The notes beneath the pieces are model-generated. The model searched no databases. It had not been told where the DNA came from and saw only the letters and a program-made list of their open reading frames with translations. From Gemmatimonadota bacterium (GTDB lineage: Bacteria > Gemmatimonadota > Gemmatimonadetes > Gemmatimonadales > Gemmatimonadaceae): a DNA stretch of 64,000 bases. The stretch is from NCBI GenBank assembly GCA_016714015.1, contig JADJNZ010000001.1, positions 1,116,001-1,180,000 on the forward strand. The letters run 5' to 3'. A program made the translations under genes and the position numbers. Below, piece by piece: positions 34,663 through 43,104 of this stretch. Position 1 is the first letter of the stretch. Each line of letters starts with the position of its first letter.

Positions 34663-36482
34663 TTGTCGATCAGCTCGAGGAGGAGCTGCGTCGTGCGCGG
34701 GTCCTTCTTGTTGTTGAGGGCGCCGATCGCCGCGCGGCGGAGCTGCGGGTCGGTGCCCGTGCGCACGATCTCGATGAGCTTGTCCGTGGCCTCGGGCTCC
34801 TCGCGCCGGCCGAGGAGGGAGACGATCTCGCTCCTCATGCTACGGCTGGACGCGCCGTCGTAGAGACGGCCCAACTGCGCGATGGGGAGGTCGCGGCCGA
34901 GGCGCGAGAGGATGCTCGCGCGCACCTCGGCTGGCTCCTCCTCGCGCTGGACCATCTGCGTGAGCCAGTTCGTAGTGGCCTCATCCCCCGACCGGGCGAG
35001 CACGGCCGCGGCGGCCGACTTGAGGCGGCTGGTCTCGAGCTTGGGGTAGACGCCACGCAGCCAGGCCGCGTCCTCTGGCGAGATACGGCGGTCATCCTCA
35101 TCCCATCGCGCGATGCCGAAGCCTTCGCCACTCACCGTGTAGGCCATGGGGCGCTGCCCGGCGCGCACACCTGCCGCACGCGCGTCGGCGAGCGCCGCCG
35201 CGCGCTCCTCGGCGACGACGGCCTCGGCCTCGTAGCGCGCCTCGGCCGATGCCATGGCGCGCGGCGTGGGCGCCGGCCGCGGAGCGGGCGCGGGGCGCGC
35301 GGCAGGCGCGACCGGGGCGGGCGGCGCGGCCGGGGCCACCGGAACGGTGGTCAGCGCGTTGAGACTCTGCCCGAACTGCTCGGCACGCAACACCTCCGCG
35401 CAGTCACCGGCGCAGGAGTAGCTGAACCCGAGGCCGGTGGAGACACCAGCGCGGCGGTCGAAGCTCCCGATCGCCTCCACGCGGAGGCGTTCCGGTGCGG
35501 TCGTGCGCTCGACGAGCGCCCGGATGGCCGACTTCGCCTTCGGGTTCGTCATGCTCCCGAGGGTACGGACAGCGCTTCGCTGCACGTTCGCGTCGGTCTC
35601 GTTGCGCACGATGCCGTCGAGCGTCGCGACCACGTCGTCGGAGTTCGCCTCCGCGAGATACCCGATGGCGTCGATGCGCACCGAGGCCGCCGGATCGTTC
35701 CTGGCGACATCGAGGAGCTTGGCACGCGCCGCCGCGTCGTCCTTCCGCCCGAGGATGTGCACCGCACTCGAGCGGAGCGACACCGAGCAGTCGTCACGCC
35801 GGTCGAGGACGCGGGAGAGGATCGGCGTCGCGGCCGCCGGATCGTTGCGCATTAGTTGGCTCAGGGCCGAGGCGCGCACCGAGAGTTCCTCGCTATCGCA
35901 GCTTCCGGCAGTGCTGGCGGTGGCCTGTGACTGCACCCGGCCGCGTGCCGAGGCATCGCCTCGGGCGGCGAGCGCCCCCGCGACGCGCGTCGCGAGCTGC
36001 TCCGCCTCTTCGGCGTTCCCCGCGCGCGGGAAGCGGGACTTCCGTGCGTCGAGCGCCGTGAGTGCCTCACGGAGTTCCGTGACCCCGCCGATGCGATAGA
36101 GCGCGAAGGCCTGCCAGTAGAGCGCGTCGGCGGCGTACGCCGACGCCGGCTGCCGCGCGGCGACCTGCCCGAAGAGGGTCGCCGAGCGACGCCACTCGCC
36201 GCGATTGAGCTGCGTACGCGCCGCGCGATAGACGGAGTCGGCGGGGTCCTGCGGGAAGTCCGCGGCGAAGCGCGGGAGTCGGGCCTCGTCGGCTGACTGT
36301 GCCCAGGTGCTCGCGACGAGCGCGCGCGGGGTCGGCGCGGTGCGGGCCCCGGACGGAACAGGCGGCACGGGCGACGGCGCGGGGGCCGCGGGCGCGACCG
36401 GTGGCGCGGGCGTCCACCCCGACTGCTGCGCAGCGAGCGCGACGGGGAGGGCGGCGATCAGGAGAAGGGATCGGATGGTCAT
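34659..36482 (-). CDS. Exported HEAT-repeat protein, third gene of the sigma operon
   Basis: The protein has 607 residues with signal MTIRSLLLIAALPVALAAQQ. A Pro/Ala-rich linker (24-48) leads to a TPR-like helical part (DSVYRAARTQLNRGEWRRSATLFGQVAARQPASAYAADALYWQAFALYRIGG). HEAT repeats follow (LRSSAVHILGRKDDAAARAKLLD, VRIDAIGYLAEANSDD, VQRSAVRTLGSMTNPKAKSAI). A short cysteine segment (SYSCAGDC) and a low-complexity Ala/Pro/Arg stretch come next, then C-terminal HEAT repeats (RSEIVSLLGRREEPEATDKLIEIVRTG). The architecture is scaffold-like with no enzymatic motif. Seven bases separate it from the anti-sigma gene, and AGGAAC serves as ribosome binding site. Confidence 0.83.
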   Translation of the reverse strand: MTIRSLLLIAALPVALAAQQSGWTPAPPVAPAAPAPSPVPPVPSGARTAPTPRALVASTWAQSADEARLPRFAADFPQDPADSVYRAARTQLNRGEWRRSATLFGQVAARQPASAYAADALYWQAFALYRIGGVTELREALTALDARKSRFPRAGNAEEAEQLATRVAGALAARGDASARGRVQSQATASTAGSCDSEELSVRASALSQLMRNDPAAATPILSRVLDRRDDCSVSLRSSAVHILGRKDDAAARAKLLDVARNDPAASVRIDAIGYLAEANSDDVVATLDGIVRNETDANVQRSAVRTLGSMTNPKAKSAIRALVERTTAPERLRVEAIGSFDRRAGVSTGLGFSYSCAGDCAEVLRAEQFGQSLNALTTVPVAPAAPPAPVAPAARPAPAPRPAPTPRAMASAEARYEAEAVVAEERAAALADARAAGVRAGQRPMAYTVSGEGFGIARWDEDDRRISPEDAAWLRGVYPKLETSRLKSAAAAVLARSGDEATTNWLTQMVQREEEPAEVRASILSRLGRDLPIAQLGRLYDGASSRSMRSEIVSLLGRREEPEATDKLIEIVRTGTDPQLRRAAIGALNNKKDPRTTQLLLELIDK

Positions 36483-36489
36483 GGGTTCC

Positions 36490-37206
36490 TCAGTATCCGG
36501 AGGCGATGTAGGTCGCGGCGACGGTCCGCAGGCGCGGCACGACGTCGCGTTCGGACATCGCCTCGGCGATGAAGGTCAGTTCGTCGGCGCGGGGCGCCGG
36601 GCGAAGGCTCGCGACCTGCGCGAGGACGAGTTCGAGGTCCTCGAGCAGCGCGCGCAGCTTGGGATCGGTGGCGGCGGGGGAGTCGAGCAGGAGTCGCGTG
36701 GTGCTGAGCAGTTGCTGCGCGTCGGCGACGAAGCGCGCGTCGCCGCCGAGCCCGGCCGATCGCGTGCGGGGCAGCGAGTCGAGGAGCGCGACCGTGCGGG
36801 CAACGTACTCGTAGGTGGCGCGCTGCAAGGGCTCGGCGACGTTCCCGGCCGTCGGCGTCAGCGCGGGCGACAGGTCGCCGACCATCGGTGGCGCGATCAC
36901 GATCGGGGTGGCGGTGAACCGTCCGATCCCCACGCCGATGAGCAGCGTGGCCGCGAGGCCCGCGGCCGGCGCCAGCCAGCCGCGGCGGTGCCGGCGGCTG
37001 GGCGTGGCGTCGAGCACGAGCACCTCCGCGCCGACCGGCGCGAGCGCGCGCGGGGCGTCGAAATGCTCGGCCTCGATGCGCGGCCAGAGCGCGTCGAGAT
37101 CCGCGGCCGGGGGGACGCGATAGCTCTCGCGCGCCGTCCGCATCAGGTCATCCAGGTGGTCGTCCATCGGATCGTGCGTCATCGGTCCGCCGTCATCTGA
37201 AGTCAT
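36490..37206 (-). CDS. Anti-sigma-like single-span membrane protein
   Basis: The protein has 238 residues and overlaps the ECF sigma gene by ATGA. The cytoplasmic N-terminus (HDPMDDHLDDLMRTARESYRVPPAADLDALWPRIEAEHF) has the size and helical character of anti-sigma domains but no HxxxCxxC zinc motif. One transmembrane helix lies at about 77-96 (GWLAPAAGLAATLLIGVGIG). The extracytoplasmic part is helical (VAEPLQRATYEYVARTVALLDSLPRT, LLSTTRLLLDSPAATDPKLRALLEDLELVLAQVASL). By position and topology it probably sequesters the sigma factor at the membrane and senses an outside signal, perhaps through the HEAT proteins (inference). Confidence 0.78.
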   Translation of the reverse strand: MTSDDGGPMTHDPMDDHLDDLMRTARESYRVPPAADLDALWPRIEAEHFDAPRALAPVGAEVLVLDATPSRRHRRGWLAPAAGLAATLLIGVGIGRFTATPIVIAPPMVGDLSPALTPTAGNVAEPLQRATYEYVARTVALLDSLPRTRSAGLGGDARFVADAQQLLSTTRLLLDSPAATDPKLRALLEDLELVLAQVASLRPAPRADELTFIAEAMSERDVVPRLRTVAATYIASGY

Positions 37207-37775
37207 GTTCTGAAGTCCTGCAGCGATTCGCGCAGTCGCGCCCTCGCCTCGAACAGGCGTGCCTTGCTGGTCCCTTCGGCCACGCCGAGCATCGTACCGA
37301 TCTCGGCGTGGGTGTAGCCCTCGAGGTCGTGCAATAGCACCGTCATCCGCAGGCCGTCGGGCAGCGCGTCGATCGCCGCGTGCAGTCGAGCCGTGAGATC
37401 CGGATCCGCTTCGCGCGCCGGCGCGGCGTGCGCATCCGCATCCTCCAGCACCTCCTCCCGCTCACGGATCCGTTTCACCTTCCGCATGGAGTTGAGCGCG
37501 GTGGTGACGGCGATCCGGTGCAACCACGTCGTGAAGGCCGACTCGCCGCGGAAGGTCGCGAGCTGCGCGAAGGCCCGGACGAAGACGTCCTGCACCAGGT
37601 CGCACGCCAGCTCCTCGTCGCCGCAGATGCGATAGGCGAGCCGATGCACGCGCCTGGCGTGCCGGTCGTAGAGCATCCGCGCGGCGATCCGATCGCCCGC
37701 GAGGATGCGGACGATGAGGCCCGGATCGTCCGATCCCGGGTCCGGTGCGTGGAGGGCGATGGCTGAGGTCGTCAT
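37203..37775 (-). CDS. ECF RNA polymerase sigma factor
   Basis: The ATG at 37775 gives 190 residues, standard for ECF factors. The longer open frame upstream is not supported. Region 2: LYDRHARRVHRLAYRICGDEELACDLVQDVFVRAFAQLATFRGESAFTTWLHRIAV. Region 4: LPDGLRMTVLLHDLEGYTHAEIGTMLGVAEGTSKARLFEARARLRESL. It directs core polymerase to specific promoters, usually including its own operon. It heads a four-gene operon (sigma, anti-sigma-like protein, HEAT, HEAT) with overlapping or nearly overlapping junctions. Confidence 0.95.
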   Translation of the reverse strand: MTTSAIALHAPDPGSDDPGLIVRILAGDRIAARMLYDRHARRVHRLAYRICGDEELACDLVQDVFVRAFAQLATFRGESAFTTWLHRIAVTTALNSMRKVKRIREREEVLEDADAHAAPAREADPDLTARLHAAIDALPDGLRMTVLLHDLEGYTHAEIGTMLGVAEGTSKARLFEARARLRESLQDFRT

Positions 37776-37866
37776 CGGTGACGCGGGGTTGGACACAGGG
37801 GGTCCGAAAAGCGTTGGGGGGGCCGCTCGTCCATAGGATACGTCCTCATCTCCGGAGCAACCGCCC

Positions 37867-38391
37867 ATGGTCCCCCGCCCCGCCCGCCCGTCCCGGCGCC
37901 GCCCCCCCGTCCTCGTCGCGACGCTCGTCGGCGCCCTCCTCCTCGCCTGCGGCGAGAAGGCCCCGCAGAGCGAGGTCCCGGCGACCCCGGCCGACGCGCA
38001 CATCTTCGCGCACGAGCCGAGCGGCGTGGGGCTCGAGCTGCCGGCGCTCTGGGCGGGGCGCTATCGCACGACCGATTCGATCACCGCGCCGGTCCAGGGC
38101 CTCGAGCGGGAGCTTCGCATGCGGCTCATCCGGGGCGATTCGTCACTGGTCGCCGAGCCGCTGCTCGTCGTCCGCGTCTTCTCGAATGCCGGCTGGGATG
38201 CCGTCCCGCCGGACTCGGCGGGCGCCTGGTGGGGGACCGTGGTCGCGAAGGACGCGGCGCGGACGGTGGCAGTGCGGCCAGCGCCGGGGAACCCGCTCGC
38301 CGCCGATCAGCCGGACGCGGCGACCTTCGACTCGCTCATGATCTCGCTGCTCGGGCGGCAGATGAAGGCGTCGCTGCGGGCGCCTCGATGA
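37867..38391 (+). CDS. Small lipoprotein of unknown function
   Basis: The protein has 174 residues. A basic, proline-rich n-region (PRPARPSRRRPP) and hydrophobic core end at lipobox LLLAC, Cys28. The mature part is about 145 residues with an alpha/beta look: HIFAHEPSGVGLELPALWAGRYRTT, LERELRMRLIRGDSSLVAEPLLVVRVFS, FDSLMISLLGRQMKASL. This resembles small lipoproteins with a beta-barrel or PsbP-like core, but no family is firmly recognised. It diverges from the sigma operon and its stop touches the left arm of the hairpin at 38392. Confidence 0.72.
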   Translation: MVPRPARPSRRRPPVLVATLVGALLLACGEKAPQSEVPATPADAHIFAHEPSGVGLELPALWAGRYRTTDSITAPVQGLERELRMRLIRGDSSLVAEPLLVVRVFSNAGWDAVPPDSAGAWWGTVVAKDAARTVAVRPAPGNPLAADQPDAATFDSLMISLLGRQMKASLRAPR

Positions 38392-38457
38392 TGAAGGAGG
38401 AAGGGTGAAGGAGGAAGGAGTCGCACCCTTCACCCTTCGCCCTTGAGCCTTCAGCCT
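38392..38457. repeat. GAAGG-type intergenic hairpin between convergent genes
   Basis: The purine-rich left arm, starting at the lipoprotein stop (GATGAAGGAGGAAGGGTGAAGG and on), pairs at about 22 of 29 positions with the pyrimidine-rich right arm (CCTTCACCCTTCGCCCTTGAG and on). The loop is only a few bases (TCGCAC). The right arm contains the stop codon of the convergent helicase gene (38451-38453). It is the same word family as 15417 and 33392. Confidence 0.7.
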
Positions 38458-40130
38458 GCCCTGTCCCGCCGCACCTGCAGCTTCTTCCCCTTGATCGTCG
38501 TCGCGTTCAGTCCGGCGACGATCGTGTCGGCCATGTTCGCCGGCACCTCGACGATCGAGTGGCGGTCCCAGATGGTGATCGCGCCGATCGCGCTCGAATC
38601 GAGCCCGAGTTCGTTCGTGATGGCGCCGACGAGGTCGCCCGGCCGGATCTTGAGCTTCCGGCCCGCACCGACGTAGAGCTTCGCGACCTCCCACCCTGGC
38701 GTCGGACGCTTCGCCTTCGGGCCCTCCTTCGCCACCTTCTCGAGCTTCCGCTCCTTCCGCACCGCCTCGCGCTCGCGCGCCGGGTGCTTCTCCTTGTGGG
38801 TCGCGGCCGTCGGGATCTCCGGTTCGTTCTTGTCCGGTTCGCCCGCAGTCTGCTTGATCGCCGCCGCCGCGATGTCCATCAGCTCGAACTCCTCGGCGAG
38901 CGCGGCCACCACCGGCCGCCACTGCTCGAGTCCGCCGCCGAGGATCACCTCGCGCAGCGCGGCCTGCGTGAGCTCCATCCGCCGCGACTTGAGGTCGGCG
39001 ACCGTCGGGAGCTGCGCGACCTCGATCGGCACCTTCGTGACGCGCTCGATGTTCTTGAGCATCCAGTGCTCGCGCGGCTCGGCGAGCGTGATCGCGATCC
39101 CCGCGCGCCCGGCACGCCCCGTACGGCCGATGCGATGGACATAGCTCTCCGTCGCCGACGGCACGTCGTAGTTGAAGACGTGCGAGACATGGGAGACGTC
39201 GAGCCCGCGCGCCGCGACGTCGGTCGCGATGAGCAGCTCGCTCGTGTGTGCGCGGAACTTCTTCATCACGCGATCACGCTGCTCCTGCGAGAGCCCGCCA
39301 TGCAGCGCCTCGGCGTGGTAGCCGCGCCCGTTGAGCGTCTCGGTGAGTTCGTCCACCTCGGTGCGCGTGCGGCAGAAGACGATCGCACTCGACGGCTGCT
39401 CCACGTCGAGGATCCGCGCCAGCGCGGCCTGCTTGTGTGCGCGCGAGACGACGTACGCGATCTGCCGCACCTTCGCGACGTTCCCCGCCTTCACCGCGGC
39501 GGTGTCGATCCTGATCACCTGCGGATCGCGCAGGTGCTTCTTGGCGATCTCGGCGATGCGCGGGGCGAGGGTCGCCGAGAAGAGCGCGACCTGCTTCTCC
39601 GCCGGCGTCGCGGCGAGGATCGCCTCGAGGTCCTCGGCGAATCCCATGTCGAGCATCTCGTCGGCCTCGTCGAGCACGACCATCTTGACGTGCGCGAGGT
39701 GCACCGTCTTGCGGCGGATGTGATCGAGGGCCCGGCCCGGCGTGGCGATGACGACGTCCGCGCCGCGCTTGAGCGAGCGGATCTGCGTCTCCATCGACGC
39801 GCCGCCGTAGATGGGCACCGCCACCGCGCCGAGTCCCTTGCCGTAGCGATGGATCGCCTCGGCGACCTGCATGGCGAGTTCGCGCGTGGGCACGAGCACG
39901 AGCGCCGCGGTGCGTTCGCGCGGCGGCGCATCGGGGGAGAGCTTGTGGAGGAGCGGGAGCGCGAAGGCGGCCGTCTTGCCCGTCCCCGTCGCAGCCTGGG
40001 CGAGCACGTCGCGCCCGGCGAGCATCGGCGGGATCGCCGCGCTCTGGATGGGCGTCGGCTCCTCGTAGCCCAGCGCGGTGAGCGCGGTGAGCACGCGCGG
40101 GTCGAGGTCGAGCGACGTGAAACCGGCCAT
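38451..40130 (-). CDS. DEAD-box RNA helicase with DbpA-type RNA-binding domain
   Basis: The ATG at 40130 gives 559 residues. Helicase motifs in order: Q motif (YEEPTPIQ), AQAATGTGKT, PTRELAMQ, TPGRALDH, DEADEMLDMGF, FSATLAP, VFCRTRTEVDEL, TDVAARGLDVSHV and HRIGRTGRAGRAG. A basic linker (HKEKHPAREREAVRKERKLEKVAKEG) leads to a C-terminal RRM-like DbpA domain (VAKLYVGAGRKLKIRPGDLVGAITNELGLDSSAIGAITI). DbpA/CsdA-like helicases remodel ribosomal RNA during large-subunit assembly or in the cold. I leave the symbol empty because DbpA specificity for 23S hairpin 92 cannot be verified here. The gene is monocistronic with convergent and divergent neighbours. Confidence 0.95.
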   Translation of the reverse strand: MAGFTSLDLDPRVLTALTALGYEEPTPIQSAAIPPMLAGRDVLAQAATGTGKTAAFALPLLHKLSPDAPPRERTAALVLVPTRELAMQVAEAIHRYGKGLGAVAVPIYGGASMETQIRSLKRGADVVIATPGRALDHIRRKTVHLAHVKMVVLDEADEMLDMGFAEDLEAILAATPAEKQVALFSATLAPRIAEIAKKHLRDPQVIRIDTAAVKAGNVAKVRQIAYVVSRAHKQAALARILDVEQPSSAIVFCRTRTEVDELTETLNGRGYHAEALHGGLSQEQRDRVMKKFRAHTSELLIATDVAARGLDVSHVSHVFNYDVPSATESYVHRIGRTGRAGRAGIAITLAEPREHWMLKNIERVTKVPIEVAQLPTVADLKSRRMELTQAALREVILGGGLEQWRPVVAALAEEFELMDIAAAAIKQTAGEPDKNEPEIPTAATHKEKHPAREREAVRKERKLEKVAKEGPKAKRPTPGWEVAKLYVGAGRKLKIRPGDLVGAITNELGLDSSAIGAITIWDRHSIVEVPANMADTIVAGLNATTIKGKKLQVRRDRAG

Positions 40131-40212
40131 GGGTCCTTCGGGGCGAGAGGGCATCGGTAAAGATAACCTCGACGGCCCGGTCCCTCGCATGCTCCCGCCC
40201 GCCGCGCCCTGC

Positions 40213-41088
40213 TCAGGCCAGCGGCAGGTCCCGTTCGGCACCGGAGATCTCGTCATGCAGCGCCCGGACCGCGTCGGCCTGCGGATCGACGGGCCCCTCG
40301 CCGAATTCCGCGACGAAGCGGCAGCTCGCGTGCCCCTTCGAGGCCCGTTCGTACATGGCCACCCACCCTTCGCGCTGCGGCATCCGCTCGGGCTTGATCG
40401 GCCAAGCCGCGTTCGCCGGTCCCAGGTGCGTGCTGATGCCCACACGCCAAGGCTTGGGACTCACACGCGCGCGGAAGCAGCGCTGCCGCGTGCACATCAT
40501 GTCGTAGATGGGATCCACGCCGAGCGCGTCGAAGCACTGTGCGACCTGGGGATCGTCGCTGGCATACGTGCGGTGCACCGCGAGGAGCCGGAACCCCGCC
40601 GGCGTCCGGTAGAGCCGCCACCGGGCGCGCGGTTGGCTCGCCGCCCAGGAGCGGATGCGCTCCTCGGCGGCGACCCACGGATCCTGTGCCAACTTCGGTG
40701 CGACGAATCGCAGCAGGCCGCCGAAGGTGTTGCGCATCGTGGCCGCGAACCCCTCGGTGCGCACGTCGACGTCGGCGAAGAGCACGTTCGGCGTGTTGAG
40801 GCAGCGCGCGCCGTAGCTGTTGCGCGTGATGATCGTCTCGCCGTGCCGCTCGAGGATCTCCTCGCGGATGGGCACGCCGTCAGCGCCATTGTAGGCGCGC
40901 TTGTACTCGAAGCGGGCCGTCGTCCCGCTCGCCTTGAACGCGGCGAACGCCTCGCGGGCGCGGTCATCGGCGTGCGCCTGCGCGGCGGCCTGGCTCTCGT
41001 CCGACCAGCCGAAGCGACGGATGGTGACCTGCTTCCCGTCGCGTCTCTCGTGGACGCGGCCCTCGGCCCAGAAAGCTGGGACGATCAA
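40213..41088 (-). CDS. Conserved-looking protein of unknown function
   Basis: The protein has 291 residues from a TTG at 41088 that overlaps the upstream stop (TTGA). It is rich in Trp, Arg and Tyr. Visible patterns are RRFGWSDESQAAAQAHADDRAREA, RNSYGARCLNTPNVLFADVDVR (hydrophobic-D-x-D), WRLYRTPAGFRLLAVHRTYASDDP, PIYDMMCTRQRCFRARVSPKPWRVG and a late YERASKGHASCRFVAEFG. The DVDV and AGFRLLAVH blocks loosely recall archaeo-eukaryotic primase motifs I and II, but I cannot assign it. It is coupled to a DUF4287/DUF5655 gene. No signal or membrane segment is visible. Confidence 0.72.
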   Translation of the reverse strand: MIVPAFWAEGRVHERRDGKQVTIRRFGWSDESQAAAQAHADDRAREAFAAFKASGTTARFEYKRAYNGADGVPIREEILERHGETIITRNSYGARCLNTPNVLFADVDVRTEGFAATMRNTFGGLLRFVAPKLAQDPWVAAEERIRSWAASQPRARWRLYRTPAGFRLLAVHRTYASDDPQVAQCFDALGVDPIYDMMCTRQRCFRARVSPKPWRVGISTHLGPANAAWPIKPERMPQREGWVAMYERASKGHASCRFVAEFGEGPVDPQADAVRALHDEISGAERDLPLA

Positions 41089-41648
41089 CCTGCGGCCCCG
41101 TAGGCCTGCCGGAGCCAGGCGATGAGTTCGTCGTCAGCCCCCGTGGCATCCTCCAGCCGCACGCGATGGGTGCACATGCTGTTCCAACTGCCGGCCGACT
41201 CGAGCCGTCCCGAGGCGGCGACACCCTTCAGCACGAGCCCGACGTCCATCCGCGTCGCGGTGGAGGGCTGGATGAGACCGAACTGCTTCGCCCGACGCAG
41301 GCTGACGTACGCCTTCTTCGGGGCGAACTCGACATCGGGGCCGAAGCCGCCGATCGCCTTCGCCAGCGCGTCGTACCACGGCTTGAGGGTGGCCTTCGCC
41401 CCCGCGTACTGCTCCGCGACCAGGTCGCCGACGTCGGCGTTGATCGCCCCCGTGTCGAGGTACATGTGCGCGACGAGATTCGCGTACCCGTGCCCCAGCC
41501 CATGCTCGGTCTTGAGGTACGCCACGATCTTCCCGTGCTTCGTCTCCGCGCTCGTCTGCGCGAGCTTCTTCCACGCGTCGAGATCCTTCCCCGTCTTGGC
41601 CTTGAGGTTCGCGATCATCGACTGGGTCTCCGCATTCGGGTCGGCCAC
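41085..41648 (-). CDS. DUF4287/DUF5655 domain protein
   Basis: The protein has 187 residues. The N-terminal DUF4287 part reads TQSMIANLKAKTGKDLDAWKKLAQTSAETKHGKIVAYLKTEHGLGHGYANLVAH. The C-terminal DUF5655 part reads PWYDALAKAIGGFGPDVEFAPKKAYVSLRRAKQFGLIQPSTATRMDVGLVLKG, ending in THRVRLEDATGADDELIAWLRQAYG. These domains occur together in small cytoplasmic proteins of unknown function. The fold of DUF5655 is thought to be nuclease-like or YdhG-like, but no catalytic claim can be made. It overlaps the next gene by four bases, and the small membrane protein gene lies nine bases upstream. Confidence 0.88.
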   Translation of the reverse strand: MADPNAETQSMIANLKAKTGKDLDAWKKLAQTSAETKHGKIVAYLKTEHGLGHGYANLVAHMYLDTGAINADVGDLVAEQYAGAKATLKPWYDALAKAIGGFGPDVEFAPKKAYVSLRRAKQFGLIQPSTATRMDVGLVLKGVAASGRLESAGSWNSMCTHRVRLEDATGADDELIAWLRQAYGAAG

Positions 41649-41657
41649 CGGAGCCTC

Positions 41658-42023
41658 CTACGCCTTCGCCGGCGCGCGCACGCCATACCGCTGCGTCGCG
41701 AAGCCGACGATGAGGCCCACCAGCGATCCCGGGATGAGGATCTCCCAGAAGTAGACGGCGCCCGTGCTCGGATCCTTCGCCATGGCGAACGGCAGGGCGA
41801 AGAGCGCGCCCATCGCCAACCCGAAGAGCACGCCGGCCGTGAGGTTGCTCACCTTGCGCGAGAACCAGCCGATCAACAGCCCGGCCACGAGTCCCTTGCT
41901 CATCGAGCCGAGCACGATCCCCACGATCTGCGTTGCCACCTCCGGCGCCGAGACGAGAGCCGTGAGTCCGTCGAGCGCACCGAGCACCGTGCCGAGCAGC
42001 AATCCCAGCAACACCTTGTTCAT
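41658..42023 (-). CDS. Small multi-pass membrane protein
   Basis: The ATG at 42023 follows GGAGG and gives 121 residues. There are four hydrophobic segments: LLGLLLGTVLGALDGLTALV, IVGIVLGSMSKGLVAGLLIGWFS, LTAGVLFGLAMGALFALPFAM and ILIPGSLVGLIVGFATQRYG. Glycine-rich repeats (GLLLGTVLG, VAGLLIGWF) recall small transporters or glycine-zipper proteins. No family is assigned. It lies directly upstream of the DUF4287 gene, so the three genes 42023-40213 probably form an operon. Confidence 0.75.
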   Translation of the reverse strand: MNKVLLGLLLGTVLGALDGLTALVSAPEVATQIVGIVLGSMSKGLVAGLLIGWFSRKVSNLTAGVLFGLAMGALFALPFAMAKDPSTGAVYFWEILIPGSLVGLIVGFATQRYGVRAPAKA

Positions 42024-42105
42024 CTCGCCTCCAGAGAGTACGGCGACGCGACATGCGCCCCGTTCCGTCCCTTCTGCCGTTCGGTGCGCCATCCTTTGGA
42101 TCCCG

Positions 42106-43104
42106 TCAGATCCCCCTCCAGAAGAGGATCACCGTCCGTACCGCCGCATACGTCAGGAGCAGGAGGATCGCGACCTGATGCCGACGCGCGAACCGCCAGG
42201 CGACCTCGAGCGGCCCCTCATGGTGTGCCGAAACGGGCTCCCCGTCCAGCCATCGGCGCAGATCGTCGGCGAAGGCGAGCACGTCGGGATACCGGCGGAC
42301 CGCCTCCGGGTCCGTCGCGCGCGTCACGACCGCCTTGAGGGCCCGCGGCACCGGGTCGTCGTGCACCGCGAGCGCCTCGCGGAGCATCACACCGAGCGAA
42401 TAGACGTCCGCGCGCGCATCCACCGCCGCTCCGGCCGCCTGTTCCGGCGCCATGTAGCCAGGGGTGCCCACGGCCGTGCCGGCGGCGGTGAGGTCACGAG
42501 GCGCATCCATCACTGACTCGACGTTCACGATGCACGGGCTCGAAGCCGAGTGGATCGGCGACTCCTCGCCGAGCAGCTTCGCCACGCCCCAGTCGAGGAC
42601 GAGCACCTCGCCGAACCGCCCGATCATGACGTTCCCGGGCTTGAGGTCGCGATGCACGATGCCCTGTCCATGCGCGAACGCCACCGCTTCGGCAACGCGG
42701 CGCAGCGTGCGGAGCAGTTCGCTCCTCGAGATCCCCGACCGCGCGTGGTGGTCGAGGCGGGCCCCGTCGATGAGGCGCATCACGTAGTACGCGCGACCAT
42801 CCTCGAGCAGGCCCGCGTCATGGATGGCGACGATGCCCGGGTGCTCGAGGCGTGCGAGGATTCGCGACTCGCGGAGGAGACGTTCAGCATTCACGCCCGC
42901 CGAGGATTCTCGCGCGAGGAGCTTGATCGCGACCTCGCGGCCGAGCCGCTCGTCCACCGCCCGATGGACCTCACCCATCCCGCCGCGGCCAATCAACCCG
43001 GAGAGCACGTAGCGGTCGGCGATACGCGCGGGGACCGCGAGTTGCTCGCGAATACGCGCAAGAGCGCCGTCGGCGATAGGTGGCGAGGCGACCCTGTCGC
43101 TCAC
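42106..43104 (-). CDS. Hanks-type serine/threonine kinase with C-terminal membrane anchor
   Basis: The GTG at 43104 overlaps the sigma stop (GTGA) and gives 332 residues. Kinase motifs: glycine loop LIGRGGMGEVHRA, catalytic Lys in REVAIKLLA, IVHRDLKPGNVMIG, LDWGVAKLLG (Trp replaces Phe of DFG, a known variant in this family), GTPGYMAPEQAAG and DARADVYSLGVML. The C-terminus ends with one helix (HQVAILLLLTYAAVRTVILFW) and almost no outside domain, so sensing is not through an extracytoplasmic PASTA-like part. Its substrate may be the coupled sigma factor (inference). Confidence 0.95.
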   Translation of the reverse strand: MSDRVASPPIADGALARIREQLAVPARIADRYVLSGLIGRGGMGEVHRAVDERLGREVAIKLLARESSAGVNAERLLRESRILARLEHPGIVAIHDAGLLEDGRAYYVMRLIDGARLDHHARSGISRSELLRTLRRVAEAVAFAHGQGIVHRDLKPGNVMIGRFGEVLVLDWGVAKLLGEESPIHSASSPCIVNVESVMDAPRDLTAAGTAVGTPGYMAPEQAAGAAVDARADVYSLGVMLREALAVHDDPVPRALKAVVTRATDPEAVRRYPDVLAFADDLRRWLDGEPVSAHHEGPLEVAWRFARRHQVAILLLLTYAAVRTVILFWRGI

